DNA from: Couchioplanes caeruleus
GTDB taxonomy: Bacteria > Actinomycetota > Actinomycetes > Mycobacteriales > Micromonosporaceae
Direction of reading: 5' to 3'
NCBI RefSeq assembly: GCF_003751945.1
Contig: NZ_RJKL01000001.1
Coordinates: 5,394,001-5,458,000 of the forward strand
Length of the DNA stretch: 64,000 nt
In this document: positions 53,784-64,000 of the stretch, in pieces
How positions within the stretch are numbered: position 1 is the first letter of the stretch
Layout: each line of letters starts with the position of its first letter
Notes under the pieces: generated by a model
Databases searched by the model: none
The model's input: only the letters and a program-made list of their open reading frames with translations
What the model was told of the DNA's origin: nothing
Translations under genes and position numbers: made by a program

Positions 53784-54302
53784 TCAGAGGTTGAGGCCGG
53801 TGACGCGGACGAGTTGCATCACCGACTGCTCGACGTAGCCCTGTGCCGTGAGCATGTGGCTGTGCAGGAGGCCTCGCTCCGGTTCCGCCACGAGGTAGCA
53901 GGGGATGCGGGCTTGGGCGTACGCGTGCATCTTCAGCGTCCAGTCCACGGTGGCGCTCGCCGCCGAGGTGATCTCGCAGACCAGGCGGACCGAGCCCGCC
54001 TCCACCAGGGGCACGTCCGGGTCGATCGCGCCCGTGATGATCAGGTCCGGTACGGCGATGCGGCCCGGGCCGAGGCGTACCGGGATGCCGGTGATGACGT
54101 TCAGGTCGGTGCGGCCGGCGCGGAGCGCATTTCCCAGGGCGTTCAGGATCATCTGGTGCCGGGGCGTGTCTCTGGGACAGGTGAGGACGTTGCCGTCCCA
54201 GAGCTCCGAGATCGCCGAGGTCTCGCCGAGCTGGAGGTAGTCGACCTCGGTCGTCGGCAGGGCTTCCATGGGCAGGCTGCGGCCGATCAGGGCTGACGTC
54301 AT
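53784..54302 (-). CDS. Uma2 family (DUF820) restriction-endonuclease-fold protein
   Basis: A 172-residue protein of the Uma2 family (PD-(D/E)xK-like nuclease fold), common in actinobacteria and cyanobacteria with unknown role. Core motifs visible: LWDGNVLTCPRDTPRHQMILNALGNAL; AVPDLIITGAIDP, which supplies the acidic residue; VRLVCEITSAASATVDWTLKMHAYAQARIPCYLVAEP, where the E-x-K of the active site appears as E-I-T. It overlaps the S9-like gene in an ATGA. The K of PD-(D/E)xK is not evident here, so nuclease activity is uncertain. Confidence 0.85.
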   Translation of the reverse strand: MTSALIGRSLPMEALPTTEVDYLQLGETSAISELWDGNVLTCPRDTPRHQMILNALGNALRAGRTDLNVITGIPVRLGPGRIAVPDLIITGAIDPDVPLVEAGSVRLVCEITSAASATVDWTLKMHAYAQARIPCYLVAEPERGLLHSHMLTAQGYVEQSVMQLVRVTGLNL

Positions 54303-56065
54303 GCACACTCCCGGATGACGAATTCACGTTCTTCGGACAGACCCCCGGCGGGGGAGATCAACAGCGACGCCCGGTCGACGGGTGCGAGCGCGTGGTGGGT
54401 GTAGATCTCGGGGTTGTCGGCTTGCCGGCCGAGGTAGCGCTCGGCGTACGCGGCGGAGAGCCGGGTCCAGTCGGTGATCGGGTCGATCGCCACGCCGCAG
54501 CGGAAGACGTCGGGGCGGCGCTGTACCGCGCATGCCGCGAGCCAGCCGCCGAGGCCGGTGCCGCGGACGGCGACGCGGCCCAGATCCAGGTCGGGGTGTT
54601 TGCCGGTGAGCCCGTGCAGGGCGTCGATCTGGTCGGTGAGGGCCACGTCGGCCAGGCGCCGGTGGACCACCTTCTCGTAGCTGGGCGCCACTCCGGGCGT
54701 ACCCCGGGAGTCGACGCTGACCACGACGAAGCCGGCGTCGGCCCACCATTGCCGTTCCTGCCACCGCACCGGGTCGGCGACGACGTGCTGGTGGCCGGGG
54801 CCGTCGCCGAGGTCGAGCAGCACCGGCAGGCGGGTGCCGGTGACGTGCCCGGCCGGGTAGAGCACGCCGGTGGGCAGGCGGCGGTCGGTGACTTTGGTCA
54901 GGGCCGGCTGCGGCCGGTACGGCAGCGGATGCGCGTCCGAGGGCAGCGCCAGGACGGCCGCGCCGCGCCGCACGGTGTCGTCGATCACCAGGACGTCGCC
55001 GCCGAGGTGGGCGCGGTGCCAACCGGGTTCGGTGGTGAGGCGGCGGGCCTTGGTGCCCGCTCCGCCCAGGGCGGTGCGAACGGCGAACACGTGCTGCTCG
55101 GCCGGCTCGCCCTCGGTGGCCTCGACGATCAGCTCGCTGGTGCCGGCGAGCAGCCCGACGACCCGGCGAACGTAGAGGTCGGGCGGGGTGAGAAGGCTGC
55201 CGTCGGCGAACAGGCAGCGGGCGTCGAACCCGTCGTGGGCCAGCTCGCCGCCGACGAGGACGCGGCCGTCGCCGAGCAGCAGCGGGGTCCCGGGCACGGG
55301 TTCGACCCAGCGCGGGTCGGCGAGCTCGGCGTGGACCTGCGTCTCGCCGGTGCGCGGGTCCACGGACAGCACCAGCCCGTGCTGCTGGCTGCGGCGCAGG
55401 ACCGTGATCAGGGGGTTTCCGGCGGTCCAGCGGACGTCGACAAGGTACGGGTACGTCTCCCGGTCCCAGTGCACGTCGACCCAGCCGCCGTGCAGGTCGA
55501 GCAGGTGGAGGCTGACCGCGGCGGCGCTGCGGACGGCGAGGATCCGGCTTCCGTCCGGGGACCACCACCAGCCGCGGGCACGCCCGAACTCGGCGGCGGC
55601 CGGCTCGGCGATCCCCCAGGACACGCCGCTGCCGGGCTCGCCGGCGAGGAGTTCGTCGTCGCCGTCGGGGCCGATGACCCGCAGCGTGCCGTCGGGGGTG
55701 GTGTATCCGATGGCGCGGCCGGTCGGATCGGGGCGCGGCTCGACGACGGGTGCCGCAGTGGAGGGTTCGCCGCCGGAGCGGAACAGCCGCCCGTCGCGGG
55801 CCCAGGCCAGCACGGACAGGTCGGCCGATCCGGCGTACGAGTCGACGGGCCCGTCGGCGATCTTGGTGATCGTGCCGGAGGAAACGGTGAGAACCCACAG
55901 CGCCGCCGCGGGGTCGTAGGGTCCCTCGGAGCGCAGGAACGCCACCCGGGCGCCGTCGTCGCCGACCGTCACGGCGTGCGGCGCGCCGAAGCGGAACCGG
56001 CCGGTGCGCTCGGCGAGCTCGGGATACTCCACGCCGACCAGCATCGCTGATCGGACACCCCTCAT
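54299..56065 (-). CDS. S9/DPP-IV-like protein without catalytic residues
   Basis: A 588-residue protein with the DPP-IV-type N-terminal beta-propeller ([39 protein letters not shown]) and an alpha/beta-hydrolase domain. In S9 enzymes the nucleophile is in G-W-S-x-G-G; here it reads RGTGLGGW, with no serine (about residues 500-505). The protein then ends about 85 residues later, before the normal Asp and His: the last residues are [20 protein letters not shown]. So all three catalytic residues appear absent. It is probably a binding protein or a decaying gene. Start ATG 56065, or 56044. Confidence 0.8.
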   Translation of the reverse strand: MRGVRSAMLVGVEYPELAERTGRFRFGAPHAVTVGDDGARVAFLRSEGPYDPAAALWVLTVSSGTITKIADGPVDSYAGSADLSVLAWARDGRLFRSGGEPSTAAPVVEPRPDPTGRAIGYTTPDGTLRVIGPDGDDELLAGEPGSGVSWGIAEPAAAEFGRARGWWWSPDGSRILAVRSAAAVSLHLLDLHGGWVDVHWDRETYPYLVDVRWTAGNPLITVLRRSQQHGLVLSVDPRTGETQVHAELADPRWVEPVPGTPLLLGDGRVLVGGELAHDGFDARCLFADGSLLTPPDLYVRRVVGLLAGTSELIVEATEGEPAEQHVFAVRTALGGAGTKARRLTTEPGWHRAHLGGDVLVIDDTVRRGAAVLALPSDAHPLPYRPQPALTKVTDRRLPTGVLYPAGHVTGTRLPVLLDLGDGPGHQHVVADPVRWQERQWWADAGFVVVSVDSRGTPGVAPSYEKVVHRRLADVALTDQIDALHGLTGKHPDLDLGRVAVRGTGLGGWLAACAVQRRPDVFRCGVAIDPITDWTRLSAAYAERYLGRQADNPEIYTHHALAPVDRASLLISPAGGLSEEREFVIRECA

Positions 56066-56119
56066 GGGGCGCAAACAGCAGACGCGGCGCTGGGGCGGGG
56101 CGCGCGTAAAGTGGCGCGG

Positions 56120-56998
56120 GTGACCGACACCCTGCCCGCCCGCCGCCTCATGCTCGTGCACGCCCACCCGGACGACGAGGTCACCGGCACCGGCGCCACC
56201 ATGGCTCGCTACGCCTCCGAGGGCGCCCACGTGACTCTGGTGACCTGCACGCTGGGCGAGGAGGGCGAGATCCATGTGCCGGAGCTGGCCGGGCTCGAGG
56301 CGCGGCAGGCCGACCAGCTCGGCGGATGGCGCATCGGTGAGCTGCAGCGCGCCTGCGCCGCGCTCGGCGTCACCGACCACCGTTTCCTCGGCGGCGCGGG
56401 TCGCTACCGCGACTCCGGGATGATGGGTCTGGAGACCAACAACCATCCGCGGGCTTTCTGGCGGGCCGATCTGGACGAGGCAGCGGCCCACTGCCTGGAG
56501 ATCATGCGGGAGGTACGCCCGCAGGTGCTGATCACGTACGACGAGAACGGCTTCTACGGCCACCCGGACCACATCCAGGCGCACCGGGTCGCGATGCGCG
56601 CCGCGGAGCTCGCCGAGGCGGAGGGCTTCGGCCCCGAGAAGATCTACTTCACGGCGATGCCGCGCAGCGTGCTCGAGGGCGGCATGGAGGCGTTCAAGGC
56701 GCTGGACGACAACCCGTTCGCCGAGGTGGAGAACGTCGACGACCTGCCGTTCGGCCACCCCGACGACGAGATCGCCGCCCGCATCGACGGCACCGACTTC
56801 TACGAGCGCAAGGTCGCCGCGATGCGCGCGCACGCGACCCAGATCCCGGACAACTCCTGGCTGTACGGCATCGCCGGCGACTTCGGCGGCGAGTTCATGG
56901 GCGTGGAGTACTTCACCCTCGCCAGGGGCGAGCGCGGCGAGGTCTCGGGCCCGCACAAGTGGGAGAGCGACCTGTTCAGCAACGTGGTGGGGCGATGA
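56120..56998 (+). CDS. mshB: Mycothiol deacetylase MshB
   Basis: Zinc deacetylase that makes GlcN-Ins from GlcNAc-Ins in mycothiol synthesis. The 292-residue protein has the metal site [19 protein letters not shown], the MshB mark [13 protein letters not shown], and the later histidine in [15 protein letters not shown] 56120 is chosen; GTG 56111 is an alternative. A TAAAGT (56107-56112) suits a -10 for a leaderless message at 56120. It overlaps the following membrane protein. Confidence 0.93.
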   Translation: MTDTLPARRLMLVHAHPDDEVTGTGATMARYASEGAHVTLVTCTLGEEGEIHVPELAGLEARQADQLGGWRIGELQRACAALGVTDHRFLGGAGRYRDSGMMGLETNNHPRAFWRADLDEAAAHCLEIMREVRPQVLITYDENGFYGHPDHIQAHRVAMRAAELAEAEGFGPEKIYFTAMPRSVLEGGMEAFKALDDNPFAEVENVDDLPFGHPDDEIAARIDGTDFYERKVAAMRAHATQIPDNSWLYGIAGDFGGEFMGVEYFTLARGERGEVSGPHKWESDLFSNVVGR

Positions 56999-57438
56999 CG
57001 CTGGAGGCCCCGGCATCCGCGCCCCCGGCCGACCTCCCGTCCCCGCCGCGCCCGGGTCTCGATCTGCTGATCAGGGTCGGCGGCGTCGTGGTCTCCCTGC
57101 TCGCCGCCGTCGTCACGGCGCTGCTGGAGCTCTTCTTGACGCCGCTGCACATCGGCGGTGTGCCGATCTTCGTGGCCGTCCTGCTGGCGGCGGCCGCCAA
57201 CTACGGCATCGCCTGGTTCGCCGTGACGACCGTCGGGCGGCGCTGGGCCGTCGCGCCGCCGTGGGGGCTGTGGACCGCGGTCATGTTCTTCGCCGCGGGT
57301 GTCCGTACGCCCGAGGGGGACTATCTCATCGGTGCCGAGGACTTGGTCGCCCTCGTGACGATCCTGGTGGGCAGCCTGGCCTTCGCGGTGTTCACCTACC
57401 GGGCCATTCTGCGAGGACCAATCGTCACAAAGCTATGA
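56995..57438 (+). CDS. Hypothetical membrane protein
   Basis: A 147-residue protein with about four transmembrane segments ([84 protein letters not shown]). A Pro/Ala-rich N-terminal tail precedes them. No function recognised. It is translationally coupled to mshB (ATGA), an arrangement common in actinobacteria. Confidence 0.85.
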   Translation: MTLEAPASAPPADLPSPPRPGLDLLIRVGGVVVSLLAAVVTALLELFLTPLHIGGVPIFVAVLLAAAANYGIAWFAVTTVGRRWAVAPPWGLWTAVMFFAAGVRTPEGDYLIGAEDLVALVTILVGSLAFAVFTYRAILRGPIVTKL

Positions 57439-57522
57439 CAAACGGACGTGGCGTTTCGTCCGCCGCGATCGACGGGCGGCAGACTGGCGCGAACTCCGCC
57501 GCCGCCGCCGAAGGTGACATCG

Positions 57523-59271
57523 TTGACCTCCCTATCCGAAGACACCGCCCCGCCGGCCGCCTCCTTCCCGGAGCCCGGCGGACCGGATCCCGCGCCTGAT
57601 CCCGCGCCCGGTCCGGTCAGCCGCAAGCGGATCGTGGTGGTGGGAACGGTCGCCACCGTCCTGATCGCCGGTGCCGGCGTGGTCGCGTGGGCGTACGGCG
57701 GTGACGTCCCGCGCGGCACCCGCGTCCTCGGTGTGGACCTCGGTGGCCGATCGCGCACCGAGGCGGAGCGCGCCCTGGCCGAGGCCGTCGGGCCGCGCAC
57801 CGGCGATCCGGTCCGGGTCGACCTGGACGGCGAGCTCGTCACCGTCGCACCGGCGGACATCGCGATGACCCTCCACGTCGACCTCAGCGTCGGCCGGGCC
57901 ATGAAGGGCGGGCCGGCGCCCTTCGGTGAGCGCACCGTTGCGCCCGTCATCGAGCTGGACGAGGCGAGGCTCGAGGCGGTGCTGCGCAAAGAGCTCGACC
58001 CGAGGCGGATCACGCTCAAGAAGCCCGCGATCGCGTACGCGGGACGGACCCCGCGGCCGACGTATCCGGCGGCGGGCCGCAATCTGGACCCGGCGCTGGC
58101 CGCGAGGGAGGTCCGCAGGGCCTGGCTGACCGGCGGGACGGCCCGGGTGCCGCTGGTCCACCGGGACCCGGCGACCAGCGGGGAGCAGGTCGACGCGTTG
58201 ATCCGCGAGCTGGCCGTTCCCGCGGTCGCGGCGCCGGTGACCGTCCGCGTCGGCAGCCGGTCGTTCACGCTGTCGCCGGCCGCGATCGCCCGCGGCCTGG
58301 TCTTCCGCGCAGCCGACGACGGCCAGCTCACCCCGGCGATCGACGGCCGGAAGCTGCATGCCGCCGCGGCCAAGGGGTTCGCCAAGGTGGAGAAGGCGCC
58401 CAAGGACGCACGGGTCACCATCTCCCGGGGCAAGCCGCGGATCGTCGCGGGTACGCCCGGCGACATGGTCGACCTCGACGCGTTGGGTCCGGCCCTGCTC
58501 GACGTCCTGCGTGATCCGGCGCCGCGCGCGGTCGAGGCCGTCCTCACCGAGCGGGAGCCCGATCTGACCGCGGCCGGCGTGAAGAGGTTCGGCATCAAGG
58601 AGAAGGTCTCCACCTTCACCACCCACTTCACCGGTGGCTCCGGCTCGCCCCGCAGCCAGAACATCATGACCATCGCCCGGGCGGTCGACGGTGCGATCGT
58701 CGCGCCCGGCGAGACCTTCTCGCTCAACGGGCACACCGGCGAGCGCGACTACGCGGCCGGCTACCGGGACGCACCGGTCATCGTCGGCGGCAAGCTGGAG
58801 CTCGGCGTCGGCGGCGGGGCGTCGCAGTTCACCACGACGCTGTTCAACGCCGCCTATTACGCGGGGCTGGAGGACGTCGAGCACAAACCGCACTCGTTCT
58901 ACTTCTCCCGCTATCCCTCGGTGATCGAGTCGACGATCTTCTATCCGACCCTCGATCTCAAGTTCCGCAACACCACGCCGTACGGGATCTTCATCGACAC
59001 CTCGTACACGCGCAGCTCGGTGACCGTCGCGATGTGGAGCACGAAGGTCTACGACAGCGTCAAGACCGTACGCAGCCCGCGGCGCAACTTCACGTCTCCC
59101 ACGACGGTGTACCGCGAGCCGGGCCCGAGGTGCGTCGCCTCCAGCGGACTTCCAGGTTTCACCCAGGATGCTTGGCGCGTCATCCGCAAGGATGGCGAGG
59201 AGGTCGCGCGCGAGAGGTTCACCTGGCGCTACGATCCCGAGCCACGATTCGTGTGCGGCGAGGAGCCGTGA
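57523..59271 (+). CDS. VanW family protein with peptidoglycan-binding domains
   Basis: A 582-residue membrane-anchored protein. One transmembrane segment (IVVVGTVATVLIAGAGVVAWAYGG) follows a short Pro-rich cytoplasmic tail. Two PG-binding-4-like repeats (GVDLGGRSRTEAERALAE, and LDALGPALLDVLRD) precede the VanW domain (about 390-530: GSGSPRSQNIMTIARAVDGAIVAPGETFSLNGHTGER; GGGASQFTTTLFNAAYYAGL). VanW occurs in vancomycin-resistance clusters, with unknown role. TTG 57523 is chosen because GAAGGTG lies six bases upstream. Confidence 0.9.
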   Translation: MTSLSEDTAPPAASFPEPGGPDPAPDPAPGPVSRKRIVVVGTVATVLIAGAGVVAWAYGGDVPRGTRVLGVDLGGRSRTEAERALAEAVGPRTGDPVRVDLDGELVTVAPADIAMTLHVDLSVGRAMKGGPAPFGERTVAPVIELDEARLEAVLRKELDPRRITLKKPAIAYAGRTPRPTYPAAGRNLDPALAAREVRRAWLTGGTARVPLVHRDPATSGEQVDALIRELAVPAVAAPVTVRVGSRSFTLSPAAIARGLVFRAADDGQLTPAIDGRKLHAAAAKGFAKVEKAPKDARVTISRGKPRIVAGTPGDMVDLDALGPALLDVLRDPAPRAVEAVLTEREPDLTAAGVKRFGIKEKVSTFTTHFTGGSGSPRSQNIMTIARAVDGAIVAPGETFSLNGHTGERDYAAGYRDAPVIVGGKLELGVGGGASQFTTTLFNAAYYAGLEDVEHKPHSFYFSRYPSVIESTIFYPTLDLKFRNTTPYGIFIDTSYTRSSVTVAMWSTKVYDSVKTVRSPRRNFTSPTTVYREPGPRCVASSGLPGFTQDAWRVIRKDGEEVARERFTWRYDPEPRFVCGEEP

Positions 59272-59292
59272 GGCCGGTTCTGGAGGAACGTC

Positions 59293-59757
59293 ATGAAGCA
59301 GCGTGGGGTGAGGATCGCGGTGCTGGCCGCGGCGCTGTTCGGGATCAACGTGGTGGCGCGGCTGGTGGCGCATTTCGGCTTCTCCGGCGATGACGCCGCC
59401 GAGAACCGCATCTCCATCGCCATGTTCGCGGCCATCGGCCTGGTGCTGGCGACCGTGACGTTCGTGCGCGCGCAGCGGGTTCCGCCCGGCATCTGGCTGC
59501 CCGACCTGGCCGCGGCGGCGATCGGCGGCATGCTGCTCACCATCCTCGTGGGCCCGTTCGTCAGCGGCGACTACCCGTTCTCCGGCGGCGCCGGCAATTT
59601 CTTCTCCCAGGTCTGGCTCTACGGCGGCTTCGCGATCGTCGGCACCCTGCTCGGCTACTGGATCGCCACGATGCTCGGCCGCGACTACCGCTCGAAGTCG
59701 TTGCGGGCGTTCACCGTGGCGAAGACGACCAAGCCTCGGCGCGTCGTACGGCGGTGA
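59293..59757 (+). CDS. Hypothetical membrane protein
   Basis: A 154-residue protein with four hydrophobic segments and a basic tail (KTTKPRRVVRR). RBS GGAGGAAC precedes ATG 59293. No family recognised; the location after the VanW gene suggests a cell-envelope role. Confidence 0.8.
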   Translation: MKQRGVRIAVLAAALFGINVVARLVAHFGFSGDDAAENRISIAMFAAIGLVLATVTFVRAQRVPPGIWLPDLAAAAIGGMLLTILVGPFVSGDYPFSGGAGNFFSQVWLYGGFAIVGTLLGYWIATMLGRDYRSKSLRAFTVAKTTKPRRVVRR

Positions 59758-59793
59758 CACAATAAAGATGTGACGCAGGCCACTCGTCAGGGA

Positions 59794-59818
59794 GAACCGC
59801 CTCCAGGTCACCCGTCGT
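59794..59818 (+). promoter_or_regulatory. Possible ECF-type promoter for the sigma-factor gene
   Basis: GAACC (59794-59798) and CGTCGT (59813-59818) resemble the AAC -35 and CGT -10 elements of ECF promoters, with a spacer of 14 bp that is a little short. Start would fall at about 59825, near the GTG at 59829. Weak evidence, suggests autoregulation. Confidence 0.3.
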
Positions 59819-59828
59819 CTGTCCGGGT

Positions 59829-60380
59829 GTGAGACGAACCTTGGAGTCACTCGACGAGGGGGAGTTGCTGCGCCTGACCGCGCGTGGCGACCGGCGTGCC
59901 TTCGACGAGCTGTACCGGCGAACCGCGCCGTGGCTCGCGGTGCGGTTGCGCCGGCGCTGCGCCGACGAGGACGTCGTCGCCGATGTGCTCCAGGAGACCT
60001 ATCTGGCGGTCTGGCGCTCCGCGGGCGGCCAGGCGCACAGCTCCGCGCAGGGCAGCGCCCTGGGCTGGCTGTGGACCATCGCGGCGCACCGGCTCGTCGA
60101 CGCGTTCCGCAGCAGGGCGCGCCGGTCCCGCGTCCCGGTGGTGGAGACCGTCGAGTCCGTGGCGCCGGCGGCCGAGGAAGAGGTGATGGCCGGCCGGATC
60201 GACGCCGACCTCGAGCGCGCCCTGCTGGCCCTGCCGCCGGAGCTGCGCCAGGTGCTGCGGGCGATGGTGCTCGACGGTCTGACCGTACGGGAGACCTCGC
60301 TGCTGCTCGGCATGCCGGAAGGAACCGTGAAGACCCGCGCGCGGCGGGCCCGGATCGCGCTGCGGGAGGCGCTGTCATGA
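59829..60380 (+). CDS. ECF RNA polymerase sigma factor
   Basis: A 183-residue sigma-70 family factor. Region 2 (LRLTARGDRRAFDELYRRTAPWLAVRLRRRCADEDVVADVLQETYLAVWRS) and region 4 (LLALPPELRQVLRAMVLDGLTVRETSLLLGMPEGTVKTRARRARIALREAL) are present, with no extra domain. GTG 59829 start. Coupled by ATGA to a zinc-finger anti-sigma factor and then an ABC exporter, suggesting it controls that operon. Confidence 0.95.
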   Translation: MRRTLESLDEGELLRLTARGDRRAFDELYRRTAPWLAVRLRRRCADEDVVADVLQETYLAVWRSAGGQAHSSAQGSALGWLWTIAAHRLVDAFRSRARRSRVPVVETVESVAPAAEEEVMAGRIDADLERALLALPPELRQVLRAMVLDGLTVRETSLLLGMPEGTVKTRARRARIALREALS

Positions 60381-61174
60381 CCACTCACCCGACCCCCGAG
60401 CTGATCTCCCGGTACGCCTCGGACGACGCCGGCGTCGACGACGCGACGGTCTGGGCGGTGGAGGCCCACTTGGAGTCCTGCGCGGTCTGCCGGGGACTGC
60501 TGACGGACGCCGTCGACCCCGGCACCAGCGATCTGCTGGCTCGGGTGTCCGAGGGCATCTCCGCCGGCATCGCCGCCGGGCCCCCGCCGGTGCGGCGCCG
60601 GCGTCGGCTGCGGCGTACCGGCGTGGCCGCCCGGGTGCTGCCGTGGCTGGCCACGGCGGTCTTCCTGATGCTGGCCGCGGCCCTCTTCGAGCAGGCCTTC
60701 CCGGACGCGCCCTCCCTGGTGCTGCTGCTCGCGCCGGTGGCGCCGCTGTTGCCGATCGCCGCCGCCTGGAGCCGGCGTACCGATCCGGCCTGGGAACTGA
60801 TAGCCACCATGCCCCGCACCGGGCTGGCCCTCCTGCTGCGCCGCACGCTGGCCGTGCTCGCGGCGGTCATCCCCGTGCTGGCGGCGGCGGCGTGGGGGAC
60901 CGGCCACTCGCCCGCGCTCTGGCTGCTGCCATGCCTGGCCTTCACCGCCGGGAGTCTGGCCCTCGGCGGACTGATCGGCATCGACCGGGCGGCCCTCGCG
61001 CTCGCCGTCGCCTGGTCCGGCGCGGTCGTGGTGCCGAGCATGGTCACCGACCGGCTGCCGGTCGTGCTGGCCGGCGGCAACTGGCCGGCCTGGACGGCGG
61101 CCACCGTGCTCCTCGCGGCCCTGGTGCTGGTCCGGGCCTCCGACCATCGCCGGTTCGGCGCCGGCGGGAGCTGA
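60377..61174 (+). CDS. Membrane-bound anti-sigma factor (zf-HC2)
   Basis: A 265-residue protein. The zinc-binding anti-sigma motif H-x3-C-x2-C appears as HLESCAVCRGLL near residues 31-42, so it should hold the sigma factor inactive. It is followed by an Arg-rich stretch and about six transmembrane segments, more than the usual one. It may sense membrane or envelope stress. Overlaps the sigma gene. Confidence 0.9.
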   Translation: MTTHPTPELISRYASDDAGVDDATVWAVEAHLESCAVCRGLLTDAVDPGTSDLLARVSEGISAGIAAGPPPVRRRRRLRRTGVAARVLPWLATAVFLMLAAALFEQAFPDAPSLVLLLAPVAPLLPIAAAWSRRTDPAWELIATMPRTGLALLLRRTLAVLAAVIPVLAAAAWGTGHSPALWLLPCLAFTAGSLALGGLIGIDRAALALAVAWSGAVVVPSMVTDRLPVVLAGGNWPAWTAATVLLAALVLVRASDHRRFGAGGS

Positions 61175-61244
61175 GCCGGCCGGGCCGCCGGCACCTCCCA
61201 CCTCGCACGACTCAACGACACATCGCACGACGAACGGAGAGACG

Positions 61245-62044
<800 letters not shown>

Positions 62045-62048
<4 letters not shown>

Positions 62049-63394
62049 CCCGGGCGTTCGGCATCCAGTTGCGCCGCTCGGCGGCGCCCTTCTGCCTGCT
62101 GTTACTGCTCGTCCTGGGTCTGACCTCCCTCTTCGCCTCCCCCGGGGTGTGGATCGAAGGATGGCTGTTCCTCGGCACCGGCCAGCGGACCTATCTCGTC
62201 TTCCTGTGGCCGCTCGCCCTGGCGCTGGGCGCCTGGCAGATGCGTCAGGAGCACCGCGCCGGGGTGGACGAGCTCTTCGCCGGCACGGCGAAACCCCGGT
62301 GGCAGCGGGTCACCGTCACGGCGGCGGCCCTGGCCGTCGCCGTGACGGTGGCCTACGCGCTGACATTCGCGGTGGCCGCCGGATGGATGGCCGGCTCCGC
62401 GACCCACCTGCCCGGCGCGGTGCCCGCGATGGTGGCGGTCGGTGCGCTGTCGATGGTGGCGGCCGTATGCGCCGGCATGGGTGTCGGACGCCTGTTGCCA
62501 CATCTGGTGACCGCACCCGCGCTGGCCGTGGTCGGCTTCGCGCTGCAGCTCTCCCTGCCGGTCATCTTCCGCGACAGCGACTGGCTCGCCAACCTGCTGT
62601 CGCCGTTCATGACCCGGCCCTGGGACGCCTACTTCACCCTGCCGGCCCGGTTCAACCTGGGCCAGGCGGTCTGGCTTACCGGCCTCGCCGGGTCCGGGCT
62701 GCTCCTGCTCGGCGCCGCCACCCGGCTGTCCCGGACGGCGGCGGTGCTGCCGGTGGTGCTCGGCCTGGGCGTGGCCGTGGCGCTCGCCCCCCGGGTGGAC
62801 AATCACAGCACCCCGTGGGTCCGTGACCTCGTCGCCGCCGAGCTGGTCTGCACCGACGACGCCCCTCGGGTCTGCGTCACCCGGGTGCACACCGAGCTGC
62901 TGCCGGAGGTGGCCCCGCTGGCCCGGGAGGCGCTGTCCAAGGTCAAGGATCTCCCCGGGGCGCCGCACACCGCCGTGGAGGACTGGACGCTGAACTACCG
63001 CGACGACCGGGACGCGCCGGTCAAGGCCGCCGGCCCGGACACGCTGGAGTTCACCGTCCACGTCGACGGCAGGGGCGAATTATCGCGCCCGCGAAGCTTC
63101 GTCCCGATGACACTCGAGCAGCTCGTCTTCCGCGACTGCGCCGAAGCGTCCGACGAGCGGTTCGCCGAGGACGCGGCGGCCGCCGAGGTCATCGGCTTCT
63201 GGCTGGCCGGGCAGGCACTCGATCCGAACGAGTCGTTCGACGACGGCGAGCTGAAGCGCAAGCGCCAGCTCTGGGACGTGCTGCAGGCGTTGCCCCGGGA
63301 GCAGGCGTTGCAGCGAATCGCGGCGGTACGCACCGCGTCCACCGGCTGCTCCGGCAGCAGCCTGGCCGGCATCCTCGAGGGGCCCGCGCGATGA
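62045..63394 (+). CDS. ABC-2-type permease with C-terminal soluble domain
   Basis: A 449-residue protein. The first part has about six transmembrane segments (FCLLLLLVLGLTSLFASPG; TYLVFLWPLALALGAWQMRQE; VTAAALAVAVTVAYALTFAVAAGW). About residues 260-449 are predicted soluble and hold several cysteines (VCTDDAPRVCVTR, RDCAEASD, ASTGCSGSS). This segment likely lies outside the membrane. Coupled to the ATPase (ATGA) and to the next gene (ATGA). Confidence 0.8.
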
Positions 63395-64000
63395 GGTGGA
63401 CGTGGCTCTACCTGCGCTCCCGTGGTGTCCCGGCCTCCGCCGGCACGGGCGTGGGACTCGTCGTCACGGTGTGCGCGCTCTGGTCGGCGTTCGCCAGGCC
63501 GCGGGACGTGGACTTCCCCCTGGTCCTGCTCGTCGTGGTCCTGCTGGTCTCCGCGGTCTGCGCAACCCTGGCCGGGCCCGACGACGCGCTGGACCGCACC
63601 GCGGCGAAGCCCTGGAAACCGCTGCGGCTGGTCCACCTGCTGAGCGCCTACGCGGTCATGATGGCGCCCCTGCTGCTGACCCGGGTGACGGCCGGGCGGT
63701 TCGGGCCCGTCGCCGAGGTCGCCCGCGACGCCGGCGGCCTGCTTGGGCTGACCGCCCTGGGCGCGGTGCTGATCGGTGCGCACCGGGCATGGCTCCCGCC
63801 GCTGTTGTGGACCCTGCCCGCGCTCTACTTCAGCGCCAGCGGCGGCTCCTCCGAGAGGGCGGCGACCCGGGCCCTCACCTGGATGGTGCAGCCGATCGGC
63901 GACCGGCCGGCCGCGATCATGGCGGCGGCGCTGGCCGTCGCCGGACTGGTCGCCTATGCGCTGCGCGGCACCCCGCTGCGGCCCGCCTCCGATCCGGCAC
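63391..64000 (+). CDS. Membrane protein, probable second permease (3' end cut by window)
   Basis: About 203 residues are visible, MRWTWLYLRSRGVPASAG onward, with at least five hydrophobic segments (GVGLVVTVCALWSAFA, LLVVVLLVSAVCATLAG, YAVMMAPLLLTRV, LLGLTALGAVLIGA). It overlaps the preceding gene and is presumably part of the same ABC exporter. The rest lies outside the window. Confidence 0.75.
   Translation, partial: MRWTWLYLRSRGVPASAGTGVGLVVTVCALWSAFARPRDVDFPLVLLVVVLLVSAVCATLAGPDDALDRTAAKPWKPLRLVHLLSAYAVMMAPLLLTRVTAGRFGPVAEVARDAGGLLGLTALGAVLIGAHRAWLPPLLWTLPALYFSASGGSSERAATRALTWMVQPIGDRPAAIMAAALAVAGLVAYALRGTPLRPASDPA

Overview
The window is chromosomal DNA of a high-GC actinomycete. Third codon positions are almost all G or C, GTG and TTG starts are common, and most adjacent genes overlap through ATGA, GTGA or TGATG. 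Both actinobacterial thiols are represented: the ergothioneine genes egtE/egtABCD and the mycothiol deacetylase mshB. With the Mca/MshB, VanW, TldD/E and Uma2 families this fits a filamentous soil actinomycete, perhaps Micromonosporaceae. The family placement is inference. I see no rRNA, tRNA, CRISPR array, prophage or insertion sequence.

Layout. 1-3.5 kb (minus): an alkylation-repair pair, Ada/AlkA fusion and Ogt, overlaps the start of valyl-tRNA synthetase. 3.6-12.2 kb: ychF, an ASCH protein, MarR, an ArsR/AHSA1 pair, an Lrp regulator divergent from a PLP gamma-lyase, small membrane proteins, an MFS transporter and a secreted polysaccharide deacetylase. 12.2-12.6 kb is a gene-poor stretch full of hairpins. 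12.6-15.1 kb: a G5-domain protein, a nucleotidyltransferase and peptidase E. 15.1-19.6 kb (minus): two overlapping genes for large secreted lectin-tagged proteins, a PQQ-type sugar dehydrogenase and a ThuA plus 3-keto-disaccharide hydrolase protein. These look like an extracellular sugar oxidation and cleavage pair.

19.7-26.9 kb: PH-domain, carbinolamine-dehydratase-like and Nudix proteins, then acyl-CoA ligase/acyl-CoA dehydrogenase divergent from TetR-aldehyde dehydrogenase-alcohol dehydrogenase around one candidate operator. 26.9-33.2 kb: an NlpC/P60 protein and the ergothioneine locus, egtE divergent from egtABCD. 33.2-42.8 kb (minus): a TetR regulator and a catabolic block of acyl-CoA dehydrogenase, aminoglycoside-phosphotransferase-like kinase, two SDRs and a complete Liv-type ABC importer. 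43.3-49.4 kb: AlkB, a lipoprotein, a three-gene succinate dehydrogenase (sdhCAB) and a membrane protein.

49.4-50.1 kb is an unusual noncoding or small-ORF region with two very strong hairpins before a MerR-like gene. 50.4-56.1 kb (minus): tldD/tldE, a decayed Uma2 gene, an intact Uma2 gene, and an S9-peptidase relative that has lost its catalytic residues. 56.1-64 kb (plus): mshB, small membrane proteins, a VanW/peptidoglycan-binding protein, and an ECF sigma/anti-sigma pair followed by an ABC exporter that runs off the end.

Most noteworthy: the lectin-tagged oxidase/hydrolase pair, whose first gene has an N-terminal start problem; the catalytically dead S9 protein coupled to Uma2; the Uma2 gene carrying deletion and frameshift scars; the 27-bp repeat expansion inside AlkA; and the hairpin-rich intergenic regions at 12.2-12.6 and 49.4-50.1 kb.
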